Assembly (NCBI GenBank): GCA_947568835.1
Contig: OX387609.1
Location: 2,298,001 to 2,362,000, forward strand
Length of the DNA stretch: 64,000 nucleotides
Reading direction: 5' to 3'
Source: Protonemura montana
Lineage: Eukaryota > Arthropoda > Insecta > Plecoptera > Nemouridae
In this document: positions 38,101 through 47,100 of the stretch, piece after piece
How positions within the stretch are numbered: position 1 is the first letter of the stretch
How the letters are laid out: each line of letters opens with the position of its first letter
Notes under the pieces: model-generated
Told to the model about the DNA's origin: nothing
Database searches by the model: none
The model's input: only the letters and a program-made list of their open reading frames with translations
Program-made: the position numbers and the translations under genes

Positions 38101-41100
38101 CACATGACCAGTTCTGTTCGGGAGAGAGGTTGGAGGGATGAAAGTTAAGCAACACTGCGCTGAGTCAGGTATTGGATGGGTGACCATAATACACATGACC
38201 AGTTCTGTTCGGGAGAGAGGTTGGAGGGATGAAAGTTAAGCAACACTGCGCTGGGTCAGGTATTGGATGGGTGACCATCATACACATGACCAGTTCTGTT
38301 CGGGAGAGAGGATGGAGGGATGAAAGTTAGTACAGCAACTTCACTCGCCTTGCTTATCAACCTCTCGACAGCATGGATTTGTGGAGGAATCCTGTTGTTC
38401 GCGTTGTACTGTCCTTCGGAAGGGACGTTAAGCCGGTGGTCTCTTTGGTGCTCTTCGACAGGAGTAGGCTACTTGCCGGCACTGGGTTTCCCCTCCTACC
38501 TTCTACGCTAAGTTAGGTTCATCATCATCCACTCATTCACCGAGGCCATTAGACCAGTGCCGCATGGCCAGATGTCAAAACAGTGCGTCGTTAAACACCA
38601 CAAATAATTTAAATAAGATCAGCGAACTAAACAGGTCCTGTTTTCCCAACAGAACCTGCAGTCGGTGCTGTACTCCATCGAGGAGCGTCTACGCGGGCTG
38701 GACCTGGTGTATGCGCCGCGCTACCCTCCGACGTCACGCCACTGGGACGGCGAACAGAACGCTCGGCGTCTCGACGCCGTGGACGCCCGACTGGCGAGGA
38801 TAGAAGCATTGCTGGAGCTACGACTTGACAAGATCGTCGAGGTCGGTGGCCAACACATAGTTTCATTTTCTTCGCTGAACTCCGTTTACAACAAAGGCGT
38901 GAATCATTTTGAGCGCGCTTTTCGCTCCCCTTAGGCGTTTTTTTTTTTCTGGCTTCGCTGCACATGAGCCACGCGAAGCTAACTTTCAACGACTTCACTT
39001 GCAGCAAAAATTATTCTAAAAAACACCAGACGATATCCTGATCTCAAATAACCTGGATAGAGCATAGGATCCAGCCAGCTGATCTCAAATAACCTGGATA
39101 GAGCATAGGATCCAGCCAGCTGATCTCAAATAACCTGGATAGAGCATAGGATCCAGCCAGCTGAACTCAAATAACCTGGATAGAGCATAGGATCTGGCCA
39201 GCTGATCTCAAATAACCTGGATAGAGCATAGGATCCAGCCAGCTGATCTCAAATAACCTGGATAGAGCATAGGATCCAGCCAGCTGAACTCAAATAACCT
39301 GGATAGAGCATAGGATCTGGCCAGCTGATCTCAAATAACCTGGATAGAGCATAGGATCCAGCCAGCTGATCTCAAATAACCTGGATAGAGCATAGGATCC
39401 AGCCAGCTGATCTTAAATAACCTGGATAGAGCATAGGATCCAGCCAGCTGATCTCAAATAACCTGGATAGAGCATAGGATCCAGCCAGCTGATCTCAAAT
39501 AACCTGGATAGAGCATAGCATCCAGCCAGCTGATCAAAATTTAAGTCAGGCAATAATTCATTGTTAGCAACAGGTAGCAGTTCCTAAATTTGAGGTGTCT
39601 CTATGATTTCAATGCATTTTTTAGAGTTTTTGATACACTTTGAAACCAATTTGGACCATTAAGTGATGAAAACAACGAAAACCTCAAAAACTAATTTTGA
39701 AAAAACTAAAAAAGTATGAACTCTTTAAGAGAACACAAAATCAGGGATTCCCAACATGGCGGCCTTGGCTTCAAAGTCTCATTATGGCAACCGCTATCCA
39801 GGTTATTTGAGTGAGATTCTCTGCCATCGTAGACGATCCAGTGGCAAACGCCACAATCCTTTTGCAGACCAAATAGCCATCAACAGAGTGAATAAATATC
39901 CCACAGAACCACAGTATATGGTTCTTATAAATAATATTGTTCTTCTGATTTCTTTGTGTCCATGACAGACAGTGAGTGGAAGTCACACGAGGCAGTCATT
40001 GTCTAACGAGCAGTTGGCGCGGAAGATCGAGTCTCTCCACGACCGACTCAGCTTGCGAATCGACCACACGGAGAGTCGACTTGACTTGGGCGTCGCCAAA
40101 ATTCAGGTAACACTTACAAACACAACTTGGCTTATACGATCTTTCGAAAATAGGTTAAGATTCGTTGATTTGTGGGGTTTAACCATACACTGGTTTGACA
40201 ACGTGCTATGGGACACTGGTCTAATCGTGTCGGTGAATGAGTGGATGATGATGAAGTTAATATAGTCTAGAAGGAAGGAAGGAAATTTGGTGCTGGCGCG
40301 TAGTCTACTCCTGTCGAAGACCAAGGGGACACCGGCTTAATGTCCCTTCCGAAGGACGGTACAACGCGAACAATAGGATTCCTCCACAAATCTAGCCTGG
40401 AACATCAACCTAATCAAGCATAGAAGTGAGAAAGAGAAGCCAGTGCCTGGAACACATTGGATTTTAATTAATTATTTTGTTAATTTTAAAAGTAGATGGT
40501 ATAAAAGTCTTCGAATGGTTGAATGCCTACCAACCTATGTGGAAAATAGGATTTCACAGAACAAATTAATTGCTATGCTTCTAATGAGCAGTTGACATAG
40601 CAATTAACCATATCTAAACTATATATATATAACGCACAAGTATTTTCACGGTTGTTTAGTGGCATAGCTAAATAATTTGAAACACCAATCATATGCCTGG
40701 TTTGATCTTCATATAGGCTGCGTATCTCGAATTAGAAAAGAAGGGAGATAGTTAGTTGAATGAATGAAGAAGGAAGTAATCTCAAGCTAAATTAGCTTGG
40801 AGTGTAAATAGCCCCGGGTCTTGTATGCAATGCACGGGACAACAGGCAAAGCTACCACACAAACCAATCTGAACAAACAACGGAAAGACAAACAGAAAGA
40901 GACAAACATAGAAGATAACTGGAAGGCTGGGATACAAGCAGGCTGCTTTGTCACTGCAAGTTGCTTTATGGAAATTAAAATTTGTGGCAAGATGTAAAAC
41001 TGTTCTCTAAAAATAATAAAATTGACGTTTTCTTTTTAAATTTGTTTATGAAATGTTGATCTTTCTTTACTGCATTTCATTTCGAGATCAAGTTTTAAAC

Positions 41101-44100
41101 GTTTCTTAGCAAGAAGCTACAAGTTTCAAAGCTGAATAATGTTTTGTCCTTCGTCATCTCAATAGAAAATTAGGATGTTTACTGCGAATAAAATTATTAA
41201 TTAGATTTCCAATTACTTCACTCTTCCACTTTATTGACGAGTAATTAAATTAAGTAAGCAAATAGTTTTATTAAAATTAATATTTTCTTTACTTTTCAGT
41301 TCAAAACGGCTCTAGTTAATTGTATTATTTCGATAAAATCTGAAATATTAACAAAAACTATTTCAACTGGGTTTTGAATGCTAAGTAAAGGGCTACTAAA
41401 TTTCCCAACGTTTCGTAACATATACTAGTTACTTCTTCAGAGGTAAGAGCAGTCCTGAAAATTTTCCAATAACAAAAGAACCACACAAAATCAACCTAAG
41501 GTGGTTCTCTTCTCTCGGAGTCTCGCCAATCTATCTACTAACTTCCCACGTTTCTCCCCATAGAGATTCTTTAAGATGGTTTTTAGACTCATGTCTACTT
41601 GATTTATTTGATATTTATTCATATTAAAGATGATATAATAGCTCATACTCATACCTTAGTTCCAAAACAATAATCAAAAGATCAAAGCCAAATCAACGGC
41701 CAAACATCGCAGACATTTCAAAACAAACGTTTGCTTGTAGGCGAGCATAGCGCGAACAGAACGTGATTCGGACAGCATCGAAGCAGACGTTGAAACCCAG
41801 ATCAGCGATCTTCAGAAACAGTTTGACAACTTCGAGGCAACGCAGAACACGACAGTGTCCATGCTGACCGAGCTATCCAGCAATCGGTGTAAACGCGGGG
41901 AACTGAACGATGCCCAGAATGTTGTCAAGGACTTCACGAAGCAAGATATCGAACAATTTGCTTCCAGTATGGAGAACGTTGCAACAAAGGTAAGCAGAAT
42001 CCCACAAATCTAATACCGTTGAGTGCAGGTTCTAGGTAGAGAAACAACGTCAATGTTACAGTCTCTGCGTGAAAGATGGCCGCCAAATGACTACCTTACC
42101 GACAAAAATGCAGAGTACCGGAACGTCACGTTAAGTGGAGCTACTGTCGTATGAAATTTAATTTCGATATTTCTCGTAGATTAACTCGCTTTTGAGACTT
42201 TTCATGCTCAAAAAATCTCCATCAATGTTTACCTAAACGATTGATAAACACCTAACGATATTAAAAAGCGAGTAACCTACGAGAAATATCGAAATTAAAA
42301 TTCATACGACAGTGGCTCCACTTAACGTGATGTTCCGGTACTCTGCATTTTTGTCGGTAAGGTAGTCATTTGGCGGCCATCTTTCACGCTGAGACTGTAA
42401 CATTGACGTTGTTTCTCTACCTAGAACCTACACTCAACGCTAATACAGATGAGAAGTTGGGCGTGTTGCTGTCAAAGTTCTAACCGTGAAACTAACTTAA
42501 CTTCCTGAACTACCGTTCTGCTTAGATAGGTTTTGTTCAGAAACGTCTGCCAATGTCCAAGACACCTTCTAAGAGAAGATTTCTTGCTCAATTCATATTC
42601 CTGCGATGCTTTTGAACTGTTCACCTAGAACTTAACTAAATAATTCTGTAACATGGTCACCCATCTTTTCCTATATACCTTTAACGTTGCATAAATAGTT
42701 CATAAGAAAAGCAACAGAACTTTAGCTTGAACCTAATTTTTCATGAATCGTCTGAAAGTCTATACTTATTGATTGTGGTGAAGAGAGAAAGAAAAAAAAA
42801 GCTTAACTTTGAAGAGAAAAATTGATTTCTTGTGGTGCACTTATCGAGAAATTTGTAATAACTCTGAGAAGTTATGAGTAAAATCTGTAACGATGATCAA
42901 GACACCTCGCCGAAACGTAAAATTCCTGAGATTTCAAGACATTTCTCGAAAGTGCACAAAGAGACGCCAACTTTCTTCTCCAGTAATTTGTTCTCCGTCT
43001 CCCTTTCTTTCTTTACCACAACAAACATTGAGCCTCTTGGCAGTATATTTGATTATATTAACAATATGTTATGTTTGTTGATGATATTGGCCAGGTACAC
43101 AAGATGGTCTCAGACTTTGGGCAGCGAACGCAGACGATGGAGTCGCTGGTGAAGAACTCGATGTCGCTAGCAAATGCAACGCGTCGAGAGCTTCAAGACG
43201 GACTGCGATCGCTAGGTCTACGCATCGTACATCACGGCACCAAGCACAACAAGGAGAAAGAAAGTACGTAACGCTTTGCACTACAACGGTTTAGCTAACG
43301 GCAGATCAATGCGTCAGGTCGTTTATCTTTGTGTTGGGACCAGGGAATGTTTGTCATGTCATTAATTCCAGAATAAAGCACAGAAGCACAAGGGATAAAA
43401 TGTATCCTGTGTTTTATTATTATCAACACTATAACTGTCTCAAAAATTGATGTCCAAACGGGGACTCGAACTCCGATCTCTACCTATCGCGAATGTTGCT
43501 CTAACCCATTGAGCTACTTGGACACTGGCTTTTTGAGACGATTTTAGTGCATTCGATGAGAATGACGGTTCGAGTCCCCGTTAGGGCATCAATTTTTGAG
43601 ATGGTTATAGTGTTGTTAATAATAAAATACCCCGCGCATTGCAAGCGTTTGCAATTTAAATCAGATTTCATCTAAATATCCTGTGTTCTTGCCAATACTG
43701 GAAACCTTTCAGCATGGCACCTGACTAAAAGATGCTTTGAAACTGGAAATTAGGAGGGGTTTTGTTTGATTCATGTTCATCTTGTCATATGTCAACATTT
43801 TACAAATGCTTTAACAAATTGCTTGTCGATTTTTTTGTTGAAATCCCAAGAATCTCTAACTCTGACAAAGGCAACTCGCCAAAACATCTTAATTCACGGG
43901 ATTCCCACAAATTTTTCAAAAAGCAGATCATACGATGCCACTTTTCCTCTACGATAAGTTACGTTTCATCTGTTTCTTTTTTCACCACAATCAACCGCTT
44001 ATGCTTACGGATTGATGATGACTAACGATGAGGTTAGGTTGCTAGAGATTTCAAAGTAGGTTTTGCAATGTTGTTCTACCTATGCCTATTATGAACTAAT

Positions 44101-47100
44101 ACTTGTGGTCACATAAGACAGCCTCATAAGATAACACCGAATGGTTTGACATGTTGGAAACACCGGTTCTCATTAGATCACTGAAGTTAAGCAACACTGT
44201 GCTGGGTCAGGTATTGGATGGGTGACCATCATACACATGACCAGTTCTGTTCGGGAGAGAGGTTGGAGGGATGAAAGTTAAACAACACTGCGCTGAGACA
44301 GGTATTGGATGGGTGACCATCGTACACATGACCAGTTCTGTTCGGGAGAGAGGTTGGAGGGATGAAAGTTAAGCAACACTGCGCTGAGTCAGGTATTGGA
44401 TGGGTGACCATCATACACATGACCAGTTCCGTTCGGGAGAGAGGTTGGAGGGATGGAAGTTAAGCAACACTGCGCTGAGTCAGGTATTGGATGGGTGACC
44501 ATTATACACATGACCAGTTCTGTTCGGGAGAGAGGTTGGAGGGATGAAAGTTAAGCAACACTGCGCTGGGTCAGGTATTGGATGGGTGACCATCATACAC
44601 ATGACCAGTTCTGTTCGGGAGAGAGGTTGGAGGGATGAAAGTTAGTACAGCAACTTCACTCGCCTTGCTTATCAACCTCTTGACAGCATGGATTTGTGGA
44701 GGAATCCTGTTGTTCGCGTTGTACCGTCCTTCAGAAGGGAAGTTAAGCCGGTGGTCCCCTTGGTCTTCGACAGGAGTAGGCTACGTGCCAGCACCGGGTT
44801 TCCCCTCCTCCCTTCTAGGCTAGGTTAGGTACATCATCATCCACTCATTCACCGACGCCATTAGACCAGCGCCGCATGGCCTGATGTCAAAACAGTGCGT
44901 CGTTAAACACAATCTTAAAGAAGTTTTCTTTTTAACGATAGCCTCCTTGTTGCAGCCTCCTTTGAAAACGGCTGGGACGCTCTGGCAGGTCTGATAAGCC
45001 GTGAGTTCGGGGACCTTGGTAACCAGTTGTCCAAGAATCACAACGCGCTGGCGTCGGCCCAGGATGAGTTCAGGAACAGTTGCTATTTGTTGCAAGACCG
45101 AGATCAACAGCTGGACGATCTCATCGGCATTGCATTGCAAAAAATGCTTGACCTTACTGACAACAGGTGGGTACAACAGGGTGCATGCATATAACGATAT
45201 CGGCACGTTTTCTTGCCGGCTTAGTTGATAGTACTAGCTAATACCTACTACTATTAACCTATAGCCACCTATTACCTATTAGATTAGCTTGAAGATAATA
45301 CTAGCAGTTGATAGTATTTGCTTAATGCACTGAACTGGTTTCTATTTAGTTTCAGCAAATTTTAAAAGACAAAGTTTTAATTTTTTAGCAAAGGAAACAA
45401 AATTACATTTTTATTATTATGAAACCTATAATTGTCTCAAAAATTGATGCCCAAACGGGGACTCGAACCCCGATCTCCACCAGTCGCGGGTGTTGCTCTA
45501 ACCAATTGAGCTACTTGGACCCCGATCTCCACCTGTCGGGGGTGTTGCTTTAACCCATTGAGCTACTTGTACATTGGCTTTTTGAGACGATTTAAGCGTA
45601 TTTTGATGAGAATAACTTTTGACTGCAGGAGCCAGGAGGTGGCCAAGAGTCTTGACATGCTCGGTGAGATCGTGAAGAGTCTCGGCAGCGACGGTCGAAG
45701 ACTCGACTCGCGCGACAAGAACTTGGAACTGATGCCGCAGCAACTCAAAGACATCGACGCAGTGTTGCAGGTAAATATTTCACGGAAGCCAACTCGGAGG
45801 CCCGAATCCAAATCAACGTCTTATTTTGTGCAACGCTGTCCATGTTTAGGTTTCAGTGGTTGACTAGTTTTTACTTTTACACTGCATAATAAAATGAGTT
45901 ACAAAGTAGACATGAGTCTAAAAACTATCATTATTTAATCAACTTTGACTGTTAATCTGTTATTTATTCCGATTCCGATCAACTAAAAGTAAAATTTTCG
46001 ATTTCTTTTCCAATCCCATTTATCAGAAATTAAAAATTCCAATTCTGATTCTGATTCCGGTCCTTGAATTGAAAAGATGAGGGGATCAGACCCCTCAGGA
46101 TCGATGAGGGGAGATGATATGAGAATGCACAGAAGGATAGAAGGTTGGAATTGAAACGGGAAAACTATAATGTTTGGTATGACATTTCATCCAAAAAACA
46201 AGGCTAGAGGTTTTATAATATTTCGGTAACATTATCGTGTAAATTAACTAAAAGTGAATGATATAAATTATATTTTATTATTATTCTTGTGAGACTTGCC
46301 ACTGGAGGTAACAACTTGATGTGAATTACTCCTTCTAAAGATTTTAGCAATGTTTAAAGGGTCCAGGTTCATGTTTTCCAATATTATTGAAGCCACGGTG
46401 GTCTGCACCTCAACACAAAGTCTCTTTCTGCGAGTTAATTCGGTCCAAGAGTCGAGCCACGTTAACGGATGTAGACTTACGTAGCGGCAACTTAACCCAA
46501 CATAAACTTGCTGTTCTAGGTTATACCTAGAGGGAAAATTGTTCTTACCCTTGATAAAGTAACAGGTACAAGTTACGAAACGTTGGGAAATTTAGTTGTT
46601 CTTCACTTAGCATTCAAAACCCAGTTGAAGTAGTTTTTGTTAAAACTAGCGCTAAGTTAAGTTAAACTAGACATGAATCTAAGACCCAACATAACCTCAC
46701 TGTTCCAGGTTATAAAAGGGCAGGTCGCCGAACTGGCGGCGCTAAACGCAGCCAGCGAAGACGCGAAGGAAAACTGCCTCGACGCGTCGCATGTCATCGA
46801 CAGCCGCCTGGTGGCGGAGAAAGTAATCGCGTTTATCAACGCTTCGCGCAACGAAGACCGAACGTTCCCCGAAGACGAAGAGTTCCTTCATCTGGAAGAG
46901 TTTGCGAGCAAGGGGGAGAAGGAACCGAAGAGCGTGGGATTGAAACGGAAGAGTTTCTTGGACATAGCTGAAGAGGATCTCGGCGAAACCCTAGAGTACA
47001 ACGTTACGGAAGACGTTGAGGCAAAAGCCCCGGTAACGGCAGGTCTTCGCGGTAAAGATGTCGCCGGAGAACTGAGCGACTTTGAGTTTGATAAGTCGCA

